This document shows, in pieces, positions 47,169-55,281 of a stretch of 64,000 nucleotides of DNA. The notes below the pieces were generated by a model. That model made no database searches, was not told the origin of the DNA, and saw only the letters and a list, made by a program, of their open reading frames with translations. Every line of letters starts with the position of its first letter. The first letter of the stretch is position 1. The stretch is from Didymella arachidicola. Lineage: Eukaryota; Ascomycota; Dothideomycetes; Pleosporales; Didymellaceae. The stretch lies in the NCBI GenBank assembly GCA_016630955.3, contig CM049986.1, positions 930,001 to 994,000 on the forward strand. Reading direction: 5' to 3'. The position numbers and the translations under genes are program-made.

Positions 47169-47882
47169 TCACTTGATGTTCTTAAACATGTCGTCGGCAT
47201 CGAAGCTGAGTGTCTTCTCATTCACCCCAAACGAGTTGAGCTGGGGCAGAGCTGGGGGAGGAGGTCCTTTCTTCACAGGCGGCGCCTGTGTCTGTGGGGC
47301 TGGCGCTCTGGACGCGGATACGGATGCAGAAGCACCGAGGGCTCCATTTGTGTGTGTCCTCGACAGAGGCGCTGCTGACGCTGTGGTCTTCGTCTCCTCA
47401 GGGACGCTTCCAAAATACGAGCTTTTCCTTTTGCTGCCAAACCAGCTACTGCTCTTCTTCCTTGTGAGACTGGGCTGTCCACTTATGGTAGCAGGTGAGC
47501 CGGGCCTCTCATCTGGTTGTAGACTGTCCCGTGACGATAGCGTTCGGAGGCCCAGGAATTGGCGTACTGAAGATGGCCGACGATTCTGTGAGCCAGGGCT
47601 TGTAGGCGACAGGCCACCGTCCGCTGCTTCACTAGTTCGTCCCCGGGTCACCGGTGGCTCTGGTGCCGCCGAGTCTACAGATGGCTTTCCCTTAGGAGAG
47701 CCGACCTGTGTTGGTGGGAAGCCTGGCGACTTGGGTGTGGGATGTGACGAAAGAGGTCCCTTGCCCGGTGTGGGCGGACGAGGCGTCTCGGGCGGCGAGT
47801 CGAGCGGAGCGGGAATCGAGGTGCCCTCCGTGAGCGAGAAGTTGATGGGCGCAAGCGTCAATGGCTTGAATTTGACAGGCAT
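47169..47882 (-). CDS. Disordered Pro/Ser-rich fungal protein, function unknown
   Basis: 237 residues if started at ATG 47882 (MPVKFKPLTLAPINFSLTEG), the point where conserved-looking sequence begins. The frame is open upstream to an ATG at 48314 (381 residues), so a longer product or a spliced 5' exon is possible; the extra part shows no recognisable feature. Nearly the whole protein is low-complexity: PPETPRPPTPGKGP, KSPGFPPTQVGSPKGKP, and a central RRPSSVRQFLGLRTLSSRDS. A basic KKSSSWFGSKRKSSYFG patch and an acidic C-terminus (FDADDMFKNIK) follow. Proteins of this pattern are common in Pleosporales and uncharacterised. This is the last host gene before the 14-kb transposon nest; AT-rich DNA starts right at 48315. 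Confidence 0.65.
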   Translation of the reverse strand: MPVKFKPLTLAPINFSLTEGTSIPAPLDSPPETPRPPTPGKGPLSSHPTPKSPGFPPTQVGSPKGKPSVDSAAPEPPVTRGRTSEAADGGLSPTSPGSQNRRPSSVRQFLGLRTLSSRDSLQPDERPGSPATISGQPSLTRKKSSSWFGSKRKSSYFGSVPEETKTTASAAPLSRTHTNGALGASASVSASRAPAPQTQAPPVKKGPPPPALPQLNSFGVNEKTLSFDADDMFKNIK

Positions 47883-48314
47883 CGCGACGTTGATCGGTGG
47901 GGTTCCGTTCTCCTCGACAACGCAGATGAATTGCGTCTGGAGCGAAGTGAATGCGCGGAGAGGACGGCAGGCAGAGGTCAGCGAGGGTTGCAGGATCGCA
48001 GACGGGCGTGAGCTCAGGGAGAGCCGGGGCGAAGGAGGTGGACAGGGTTTATGGGACGGTGCGAGAACGTTGGTTTGCGCGACACGAGACACTTCGGCCA
48101 ACGGCAGCCCAGGGTATACGAGCCGTGTGATTGCGTCGCCTTGGAAAAATAACCCGTAGTCGGCACAAGACGCCGTGTCAGAGGTAACAAAGCGCAATGG
48201 CGAGGGCGTAGGGCGTGGGAGCCGTTGCGAGCTGCCATGGACATGCACGACTCCACGAGGCAACTTTAGTGCAGAATGCGGAAGTTGCGGCCCAGTTATC
48301 TTATTCTTAGACAC

Positions 48315-49030
48315 TCCGCCTAATTTATAGGGTTAGGCCTAATATAGTATAGCTAACTCTAGCTAACTCTAGATAGGTCTGGTAAGCTCTAGTAAGCTCT
48401 AGTAAACTCTAGTTACTAATTAGAAATTATTTTTATAATATAATATCTATACTAGGTTTATAGGCTACTATTTCTAGTAGGCTACTTTTACTAAGACTTT
48501 ACTAAGATCCTAATACTATCTTAATACCTACTAACTAATACTAAATAAATATATTAAATAAGTCTTAATAATGTACCTTATAGGCAAGCGGCGTATGTAG
48601 GCAAATAGCGTAACTAGTTTTACTAGTTAAATCTCTATTTTTACTTCTAAGTCCTCTAATTCTAGGTATTAAATTCTAAATTTTTAATAGTAAAGCTATA
48701 AGTATATAAAGAAGCTTTTCCTATAATCTAGAAGCTTTAGCTAGAGTAAAAGACTAGCTATTAAGGAAAATATAAAATATAAGAATTATCTAGACCTACT
48801 TTTCTATATCTCTAGATCTAGAAGAGCTAGAGCTTAGTTATTTATAAGGCTTAAAGTATACCTAGATAAAATATACATATTTAATTTTTAAAAGATTCTA
48901 TAGAATAGTTCTAGAGTTATTAGCATCTAGATGTTTGGTTTTCCCTTGTAAAACTAGGTGCGCCGCTCGCCTATAAGGTACGTTATGCGCTGCTTGCCTG
49001 TAAGGTATATTATCTATACTAGGTTTATTA
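48315..49030. other. AT-rich, TpA-rich mutated repeat DNA
   Basis: Sharp drop in GC at the host gene border. The sequence is dominated by TA and by CTAG-containing words and has no open frame. Together with 49555-49640, 49750-50080, 51885-52000 and 52510-52770 it looks like repeats altered by repeat-induced point mutation (C-to-T in CpA). Contains element N. Confidence 0.7.
48571..48983. mobile_element. N: short non-autonomous TA-flanked element, mutated
   Basis: 413 bp between TA at 48569-48570 and 48984-48985. The left tip ATGTACCTTATAGGC matches the right tip (read in reverse) ACGTACCTTATAGGC, with ACGT changed to ATGT on the left. The left end has a TAGGCAA-type motif twice at a 17-bp period; the right end has one. 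Another decayed tip of the same kind ends at 49010. No coding capacity. Part of the interior (about 48780-48870) recurs in reverse at 51885-51960. Confidence 0.65.
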
Positions 49031-49035
49031 GTTAC

Positions 49036-49549
49036 TGTTACGAACTCTTATACCAGCCAATTGCTGACAGGCTGTCAGCGCTCAAGAAAAGGACTCGGGC
49101 AGTATGGTTACGGGGGCTCCCCGTGCGGCACGGTTGTGACGTGGTGTTCCACGGTCACGTGACCTCGCTCACGCCTTGGCACTCGAGCAAGTGGACCCTC
49201 ACGTGCCCAGCTCACGCAGCTCACGTCGAGCAAGTCGAGCAGACGCTCACGAAGCTCACGTCGAGCAAGTCGAGCATAGGATATCTCTTTAGTATATAAG
49301 TACGTAGGAACACAACCCTTATGGTTCGTGTTCAACCTAAGTTATCAAGTTTGTCTTTGGATCTCAAAACCAACCTTCGAGCTAGACAGTCTACTCTGTA
49401 CTACTCATCGTTACCCTGCTCTCAAGACTGACAGATCGTATCTGTACACCTTATTGCAACCAACCCCTTCGGCTTCTTGTCACCGTACTCATCCCCGAGA
49501 ACCAATAGAATTAGTGCTTACGAGCTTTGCTTAAAGTACGACTTCAACA
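49036..49549 (+). mobile_element. Solo LTR 1 (514 bp)
   Basis: Begins TGTTACGAACTC and ends GACTTCAACA (TG...CA with TGTT/AACA ends). Flanked on both sides by the 5-bp target duplication GTTAC (49031-49035 and 49550-49554). A TATATAAG box lies at about 49293. The U3 part contains a repeated CACGTCGAGCAAGTCGAGC unit (about 49221 and 49256). No internal retrotransposon sequence adjoins it, so it is the product of LTR-LTR recombination. The last ~255 bp match solo LTR 2 in reverse orientation. Confidence 0.88.
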
Positions 49550-49699
49550 GTTACTACCTCTAGTAGGCTACTTTTAATAAGACTTTCTTCTATTATACTA
49601 TATTATACTTTAGAATACTATACTCTATACCTATTTAGACTAACGTGGTTTATAAGCGAGCGAGCACCCTAACACCAACGCGTTAATGTTAACGTATTA

Positions 49700-50130
49700 A
49701 CGTACCTCACGGGCGAGCGAGCCAACGGGCGAGCGAGCCACTAGAATTAACTAGGGAAAATCAAAGATGTAGGGGTCTATATCTCTAGATCTACTAGGTA
49801 AAATCTTCTAAAAGTTTTATAGCTAGGTAATATATATATAGAGATTAATATCTTAAAATTTTAGAGGACTGGGCCTAATAGAGCAGAAGTTTTTTTATTT
49901 TACTAGAGGATTTTAGCGTACTTTTTAAAAACCTTAATAACTATTTTCCTTTTAGGCCTAGCTACTCTAAATTCTAAAATACACATGTTTATATAGGTGC
50001 AGCCTAGTTATAAAATTTTTAGAAGATTCTATTAAGTAGATCTAGATATATAGACCCCTGCATTTTGGATTTTCCCTAGTTAATTCTAGTGGCTCGCTCG
50101 CCCGTTGGCTCGCTCGCCCGTGAGGTACGT
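49700..50130. mobile_element. M1: palindromic non-autonomous element nested in E3, 431 bp
   Basis: Flanked by TA at 49698-49699 and 50131-50132. Both tips are ACGTACCTCACGGGCGAGCG and carry ACGGGCGAGCGAGCCA twice at a 16-bp period. The inverted similarity runs on for ~120 bp past the tips (AATTAACTAGGGAAAATC), then AT-rich filler. No coding capacity; a MITE-like derivative of the same superfamily. Confidence 0.85.
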
Positions 50131-50177
50131 TATCACGCACTTTTATCGCAGTTAATAAAGTATTGTAATATACCAAA

Positions 50178-51791
50178 TTAATCGCCAGAATCGCTACTAT
50201 TGCTTGCACTACTAATCTCAACTGCGCAGGTACGGGCGTTGTGCCCAGTTCCCTTGCAACGCCCGCACTGCCTCTCCTTCCGCACCTTCGACGCACTCTC
50301 CCCATCACCATGGCTGCTACATGCCCGTTCAGCTAATAACTCTCGCATCTCACCTACTGTAAGAGACTCATCTGTCCGTATATATCGTCGCTTGCGGCTC
50401 TTACGCTTGTTTGATTCGTCCAGACTCTGTTGAAGGGTAGCCATTTGCTCTATCATTAGGCTCATCTTGTGCGCCATTTGCTGAGCCCCCTTACTCAACT
50501 GCGCAAGCTTCTTGTTAAGAGAATTTGCAGAAGAACCACGGCGCTCTCTTACTCTCTTTTGAATAAGAGTACTTTGAGCCTTAATTTCGCGCGCGTTGTG
50601 TGGTGTCTGCGCCTCCTAGGTACCCTCCCGCTGTGGTGACTGTGCAGGCGTCTGTAGTACCACATCAAGCTTTGATAGCACGACCTGTGGGTTGTGTGGG
50701 ACCAGACTAGCGCCTCTAAAACCAGCTTGAATATTCTCCTTTGTAATAGACTGCTTTTAAGCAGTCTTAAAGGCTGGTAGGAAGCGCTCTTTGCTAATAT
50801 AGTTGGTGCGGTTGCGTGCTAAGCCTGAAACAATGTCACCATACCGACGCTTTAATGGCGAAAAGCAGGCAACGTTAAGAGGCTGCAATAGGTGCGATGA
50901 GTGTGCCGGCATGTAGAGAAGGATAATATTCTTCTCCTTGCAAAGATCTTGGAATTCCACAGAGCAGTGGCTCTCGTGGCCGTCGATAATGAGCAGTCGG
51001 TACCTACCCACAGTGCTGCTCTTTGTATGGGTATCGAAGTGCTCCAACCAGGCAAGGGCAAGCTGATTGTTGGTCTAGCCATTAGGGCTAGTTTCAAGAA
51101 TCTAGTTATCAGGTAGGTCCTCTAACCAGGCGTCGATTTTGACCTTGCCCGCAAAGATAACAAAGGGTGGTATCCAGCGGCCTAACGCGCCCACGCCCTG
51201 GATCACAGTAACCCACTCACGGTTGCCTGGCTGTATCCGCTTCTTTTTGCCGTATCCCTCTGAGCCTGTAATAACTAACTGTGATAGAATCTTGCCCATT
51301 ATAAAGCCAGTTTCATCAAAGTTGTACATATCATCGTCCATAATACCCCACTTCTGCTTTGTTGCCTTAACCAGATCGAACCAGCGCTGGGTAGCTGCTA
51401 GGTCCTCGCAGGCAGCTCGCTGATAATCATAGGGACGGCTCCAGCGCTTGCTGAGCTCAGGAGTCCGCTTAATAAAGTTATTAACCCAGTTCTTCCCAGT
51501 AGGGTCGCCCTCCCGCTCGCGCAGTAGTTTATCAGCCATAGCTCGAACGTCAAGCTTCCCAGGCGAAAACCCTCGCGCGTCCTCTTCTAGCTTGGTCAGG
51601 CGCTTTGAGTTGGCTTCGCAGTCGCGTCGGGCGGGTCTTTCAGCGCGTCGGTGCCCTAGGGTCGTTCGGGGGACGTTGTATATCGCTGCAGCGCGTTTCA
51701 CACTTTCAACACGCTGCGATTTAATGTTAAAAAGAGCAAGTTGAATATCTGATTCGTTGCAAGGTGACTGAGAGCTGCGTTGTTGAGACAT
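50178..51791 (-). pseudogene. Transposase of E3, three stop codons
   Basis: From ATG 51791 (MSQQRSSQSP) the frame shows the HTH, YNFDETGFIMG, LLIIDGHESH, LLQPLNVACF and a C-terminal knuckle CGRCKGTGHNARTC. It is interrupted by stops at 51104-51102 (after LEDLPDN), 50759-50757 (after AFKTA) and 50618-50616. Compared with sister proteins, two are Trp codons changed TGG to TAG and one looks like CAA to TAA, all CpA-to-TpA changes on one strand or the other. The third catalytic Asp is Asn (PLNVACF), also a G-to-A change. About 14 residues before ARGFSP are deleted. Confidence 0.88.
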
Positions 51792-51874
51792 AACGTGTTG
51801 TAGTGCTAACGTTGGTAATTTAGTGTTAGGGTGCTCGCTCGCTTGGGGTGCTCGCTCGCTTATGAACCACGTTA

Positions 51875-52001
51875 GGTGTACTTTTAGCCTTATAAGTAGC
51901 TTAGCTCCAGCTCTTATAGATCTAGAGGTATAGAAAAGTGGGTCTAAATAATCCCTGCAATTTACTTTTTCTTTAATAACTTATTATTTACTAAAGCTAT
52001 A
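51875..52001 (-). repeat. N-type repeat fragment
   Basis: About 90 bp (51885-51975) align by eye with the interior of N (about 48770-48870) in reverse orientation, with fewer C-to-T changes (for example GATCTAGAGGTATAGAAAAG here). E3 is inserted at its left and M2 at its right. Confidence 0.55.
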
Positions 52002-52007
52002 ACGTAC

Positions 52008-52497
52008 TGTTGAAGTCGTACTTTAAGCAAAGCTCGTAAGCACTAATTCTATTGGTTCTCGGGGATGAGTACGGTGACAGGAAGCCGAGGGGGTTGGTTG
52101 CAATAAGGTGTACAGATACGATCTGTCAGTCTTGAGAGCAGGGTAACGATGAGTAGTACAGAGTAGACTGTCTAGCTCGAAGGTTGGGTTTGAGATCCAA
52201 AGACAAACTTTAACTTAGGATTGAACACGAACTGTAAGAGTTGTGTTCCTACTAGATTATATAGTGAAGGTAATGGAGGTCATCCCAAGGGTTGTGCCAT
52301 CCCCGGAGGTCTTGCCATCCCGGAGGTCGTGCCATCCCCGGAGGTCATGCCATCCCCGGAGGTCATGCCATCCCGGAGGTCACGTCTTGGCGGGATGCCA
52401 TCCCGGAGTCCCGTGATTGGTGACACGCTGTCATCCTTAGCGATGCCCCGCTTCCTATCAGTACCTCGCAACTCGGAGATCGTAACACGTACCTCAC
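52008..52497 (-). mobile_element. Solo LTR 2 (490 bp, reverse orientation)
   Basis: Ends TGTTGAAGTC...ATCGTAACA on the + strand, i.e. the same TGTTACGA...TTCAACA termini as LTR 1 in reverse. Flanked by the 5-bp duplication CGTAC (52003-52007 and 52498-52502), cut into the tip of M2. About 250 bp (52008-52262) match the R/U5-like part of LTR 1; the remaining U3 is unrelated and is filled by a minisatellite. Confidence 0.88.
52274..52407. repeat. 18-bp minisatellite in LTR 2
   Basis: About six imperfect units of GGAGGTCATGCCATCCCC, some lacking one C. It lies where an LTR promoter/enhancer would be. Confidence 0.88.
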
Positions 52498-52778
52498 GGG
52501 CGAGCGATCTACTAGAATTAACTAGGGAAAATCCAAAATGCAGGGGTCTATATATCTAGATCTACTTAATAGAATCTTCTAAAAAATCTTATGACTAGGC
52601 TGCACCTATATAAATATGTGTATTTTAGAATTTAGAGTAGCTAGGCCTAAAAGGGAAATAGTTATTAAGGGGTTTAAAAAGTACGCTAAAACCCTCTAGT
52701 AAAATAAAAAAACTTCTGCTCTATTAGGCCTAGTCCTCTAAAATTTTAAGATATTAATCTCTATATATATATTACCTA

Positions 52779-54642
52779 ACGTACATGTACAACGAGCGGA
52801 CCGGTCAACGAGCGGGCCACTTTTGCCAAGACCACACCAAAACTCCCCCTATTATGGCCCAAAACACTACAAACTGGCGCTGCATAAGGCAAAACAAGCT
52901 GTAATATTACTAAGAGACCTCTTCTACAGCATTCTTGCACGTTCGCGCGTTGTGCCCACTCTCTCCGCACCGTCCACAGCGTCGTTGGGATGGTTCACCT
53001 CCTTCAGCCCGAACCTGCTTCTTTGCCTTCTTACCATCACTACGCGCGCTAAACTCCTGCAGAGCAGCTATCCGCTGGCCCTCTTCAACCGCAAGGCTTC
53101 CCTTAGCTTGAATACGCTTTCTTTTGTGCGATTTACGTCGCGTGGCGGCCTTATTAGCCGCTCGAAGCTCAGTAATCTCCTGTTGTGCCAAAACCAGCTT
53201 GTGCGCAATAATTGCTGCCCCCTTTGAGACCTTCTCAAACGCTTCAACTATAGAGGTTGGTGAGCTATTAACATGCGTCTGAATCCTCTTCTTCACAAGC
53301 GTTGATTGCGACCCAAATTCCAGGGTATTGCTTGGGGTTTGCGACTGCCAGAGCGGGCTGTTTTGGGGGAGTGGTGGCGATGGGGTGCGCAGCTTCACAT
53401 CCAGGGCCAATATGACGCGATCTGGGGCAAAGGGAGCCAATCCGGCCCCTCGGAACCCTCCTTGAATGTTGCTAGGGGTAATAGCTTTCTTGTGAGCCGC
53501 TACAAAGCATGGGAGGAACTCCTGCTTTGTAATGTGGTTGATCCGGTTGCGCATAAGCTCATTAACCTCAACCCCGTACGCCTTCTTCAGAGGGCCAAAA
53601 CAACCCACATCAAGTGGCTGAAGGAGGTGCGATGAGTGCGGAGGCATGCATAGGATCACAATCTTCTGATCCTTGCAGTATTGCGTGAATTCTGGAGTGT
53701 TGTGGCTCCCATGACCGTCAATAATCAGCAACCGGTGGCTGCCAACAGTGCGCGCCTTTGTATACCTGTCAAAGTGCTTCAACCAGTCAAAACCAAGCTC
53801 ATTGGTAGTCCAGCCGTTCTCAGAGATGGCAATACTCCAATCTTGGGGCAGGTTGTTGTCCTTGTACCAGCTGGACTGGTGTTGGCGGGCTTTGAAGATG
53901 ATGTAGGGTGGAATAGCCCATCCTGTGGCATTAATGCCCTCAATGACTGTTACCCACTCCCGGTTGCCTGGCTGGACCTGCTTTGCTCGTCCTAGTTTCT
54001 CTGCATCTGTTACAACAACTCCGGTGGATATCTGGCCCATCATGAAGCCTGTCTCGTCAAAGTTGTACGTGTCGTTGTCCTGGATGCCATACTTGACTTT
54101 GGTAGTAGCTACAAGGTTGAACCAGCCCTGTATAACCTCAGGGTCCTCGCAGAGGGCTCGCTTGTAGTCATACTTGCGATTAAAAACTGTTTTGAGCTCC
54201 TCCTGACGCGAAACAAACCTGCTGGCCCACCTTGGGCCAACAGGGGCCAAACTGCGCTCTTTCAGCAGAGAATTGGCCATATCAGCCACAAATTCAAGCC
54301 GGGGGGACTCTCCTCGCGTAACCAGCTCAAGTATGCGCATAACAATCACCTGCTCCTCAGCGCTGGTTAGATTGTGTAAGTTGGCCATAATATTAACGCG
54401 TGAAGGTCGTCCAGCGCGTCGTTGGTGTAGTGTAGTTCGAGAGACGCTGTAGATAGCTGCAGCGCGTCGCTCTGAGAGATTCGCGTCTTGTTTGAGAGCT
54501 TGGAGCGCAAGCTGTATCTGACGCTCGTTTGACGCGTTAAACTGTACTTGTTGTGGAGGCATTAGTGTAGGGAGGGAGTTTTGGTGTGGTCTTGGCAAAA
54601 GTGGCCCGCTCGTTGACCGGTCCGCTCGTTGTACATGTACGT
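52779..54642 (-). mobile_element. E4: intact pogo-like DD35D transposon, 1,864 bp
   Basis: TA at 52777-52778 and 54643-54644. Inverted repeats of about 69 bp are identical at both ends by eye, starting ACGTACATGTACAACGAGCG and holding CAACGAGCGG(A/G)CC twice at a 16-bp period. Single - strand gene. E4 interrupts M2. Identical ends suggest it is the youngest or among the youngest insertions in the nest. Confidence 0.93.
52910..54562 (-). CDS. Transposase of E4
   Basis: 550 residues from ATG 54562 (MPPQQVQFNA); a 12-residue in-frame extension upstream has no ATG. HTH (NLSERRAAAIYSVSRTTLHQ), second HTH, and a catalytic core with YNFDETGFMMG, LLIIDGHGSH and LLQPLDVGCFGPLK (DD35D). Basic helix RRKSHKRKRIQ; zinc knuckle CGRCGESGHNARTC six to ten residues before the end. 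No stop or frameshift. Very close to the broken copies in E5 and E7. Confidence 0.93.
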   Translation of the reverse strand: MPPQQVQFNASNERQIQLALQALKQDANLSERRAAAIYSVSRTTLHQRRAGRPSRVNIMANLHNLTSAEEQVIVMRILELVTRGESPRLEFVADMANSLLKERSLAPVGPRWASRFVSRQEELKTVFNRKYDYKRALCEDPEVIQGWFNLVATTKVKYGIQDNDTYNFDETGFMMGQISTGVVVTDAEKLGRAKQVQPGNREWVTVIEGINATGWAIPPYIIFKARQHQSSWYKDNNLPQDWSIAISENGWTTNELGFDWLKHFDRYTKARTVGSHRLLIIDGHGSHNTPEFTQYCKDQKIVILCMPPHSSHLLQPLDVGCFGPLKKAYGVEVNELMRNRINHITKQEFLPCFVAAHKKAITPSNIQGGFRGAGLAPFAPDRVILALDVKLRTPSPPLPQNSPLWQSQTPSNTLEFGSQSTLVKKRIQTHVNSSPTSIVEAFEKVSKGAAIIAHKLVLAQQEITELRAANKAATRRKSHKRKRIQAKGSLAVEEGQRIAALQEFSARSDGKKAKKQVRAEGGEPSQRRCGRCGESGHNARTCKNAVEEVS

Positions 54643-54644
54643 TA

Positions 54645-54785
54645 TAACACTAATTTAGTACATCAATAGACTCTGAATGATACAGCCAAGGTATTGAACC
54701 TCTGCGCCGAAATTCAGGGGTTGTCCGGGTAAGTCCGGACGGACGGAGGGGTTGTCCGTGCATAGACTTGTTAACTGTAGCTAAT
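54645..54785. other. Unique spacer between E4 and E6 fragment
   Basis: 140 bp of non-repetitive-looking DNA with a short doubled GGGTTGTCCG motif. No gene. Confidence 0.5.
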
Positions 54786-54787
54786 TA

Positions 54788-55195
54788 ACGTACATCACGG
54801 GTTCGTGGAACGCACCCTCTAGTGGAACGCTTTTGCCAAGACTCTCCCCTATTACACTCTACTTTGGCCTGCATCAGCCCACTCTGGGCCTGTATAGGGC
54901 AAAGCAATCTGTAATATTACTTAGAGACTACTTCTACATCATTCTTGCACGTTCGCGCGTTGTGCCCTGTCTCTCCGCACCTTCCACACCGTCGTTGGGA
55001 TGGTTCATCTCCTTCAGCGCGCACCTGCTTCTTTGGCTTCTTACCATCACCACGTGCCCCAAACTCCTTTAGAGTAGTCAAGCGCTGTGCCTCTTCAACT
55101 GTTATGCTCCCTTCTGTCTTAATTCGCTTTCTTTTATGTGATTTGCGCTCTGTTACAGCTGCTAGAGCCTCTCGAAGCTGAGCGCGTTCTTGTCT
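54788..55195 (-). mobile_element. E6: truncated pogo-like element, 3' end only
   Basis: Tip ACGTACATCACGGGTTCGTG after TA 54786-54787, with GTGGAACGC twice at a 17-bp period. From 54917 the - strand encodes the last ~90 residues of a transposase (RKSHKRKRIKTEGSITVEEA, CGRCGETGHNARTC, stop TAA). It ends abruptly near 55195; the catalytic core is gone. Confidence 0.82.
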
Positions 55196-55207
55196 ACCGT
55201 GTCTGTG

Positions 55208-55241
55208 CGCGTGATGCGCGGATTCGCGTGATGCGCGGATT
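55208..55241. repeat. Orphan pair of 17-bp repeats
   Basis: CGCGTGATGCGCGGATT occurs twice, back to back and perfect. The period is the same as in the terminal repeats of the transposons around it, but no element with these ends is present here. Confidence 0.9.
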
Positions 55242-55281
55242 TTACTAGTAAAAATAGCAAAATCTAGAAACTTTAAAGCTA

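Larger units (their letters stand above)
49643..51872 (-). mobile_element. E3: decayed pogo-like DD35D transposon containing a nested element
   Basis: TA at 49641-49642 and 51873-51874. Tips read ACGTGGTT(T/C)ATAAGCGAG. The right end has AAGCGAGCGAGCACCC twice at a 17-bp period and the left end once. A 431-bp element (M1) is inserted 56 bp inside the left tip; without it E3 would be about 1.8 kb, like its relatives. The flanks resemble the AT-rich N-type repeat, so E3 landed inside an older repeat. Confidence 0.88.
52002..52776. mobile_element. M2: copy of M1 split by solo LTR 2 and broken on the right by E4
   Basis: ACGTAC at 52002-52007, interrupted by solo LTR 2, resumes as CGTACCTCACGGGCGAGCGA at 52498. 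It then continues like M1 (ACTAGAATTAACTAGGG and about 250 bp of AT-rich interior in reverse orientation relative to M1's right half) to ATTACC at 52776, where E4 begins at its TA. Only one copy of the 16-bp tip motif remains. The rest of M2 is not found on the far side of E4. Confidence 0.72.

Noticed and set aside
47143..48159. 338-codon + strand frame opposite the Pro/Ser-rich gene
   Set aside because: Antisense of low-complexity coding sequence; its product has no domain and the - strand frame has the family-like MPVKFKPLTLAPINF start.
48571..48983. Considered as a CRISPR-like or satellite array because of short repeats
   Set aside because: Only paired motifs at the tips, TA flanks and inverted ends; this is a transposon-type structure, and the genome is eukaryotic.
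49036..52497. Considered LTR 1 and LTR 2 as the two ends of one retrotransposon enclosing E3
   Set aside because: They are in opposite orientation, have different 5-bp target duplications, and no gag/pol sequence lies between them.
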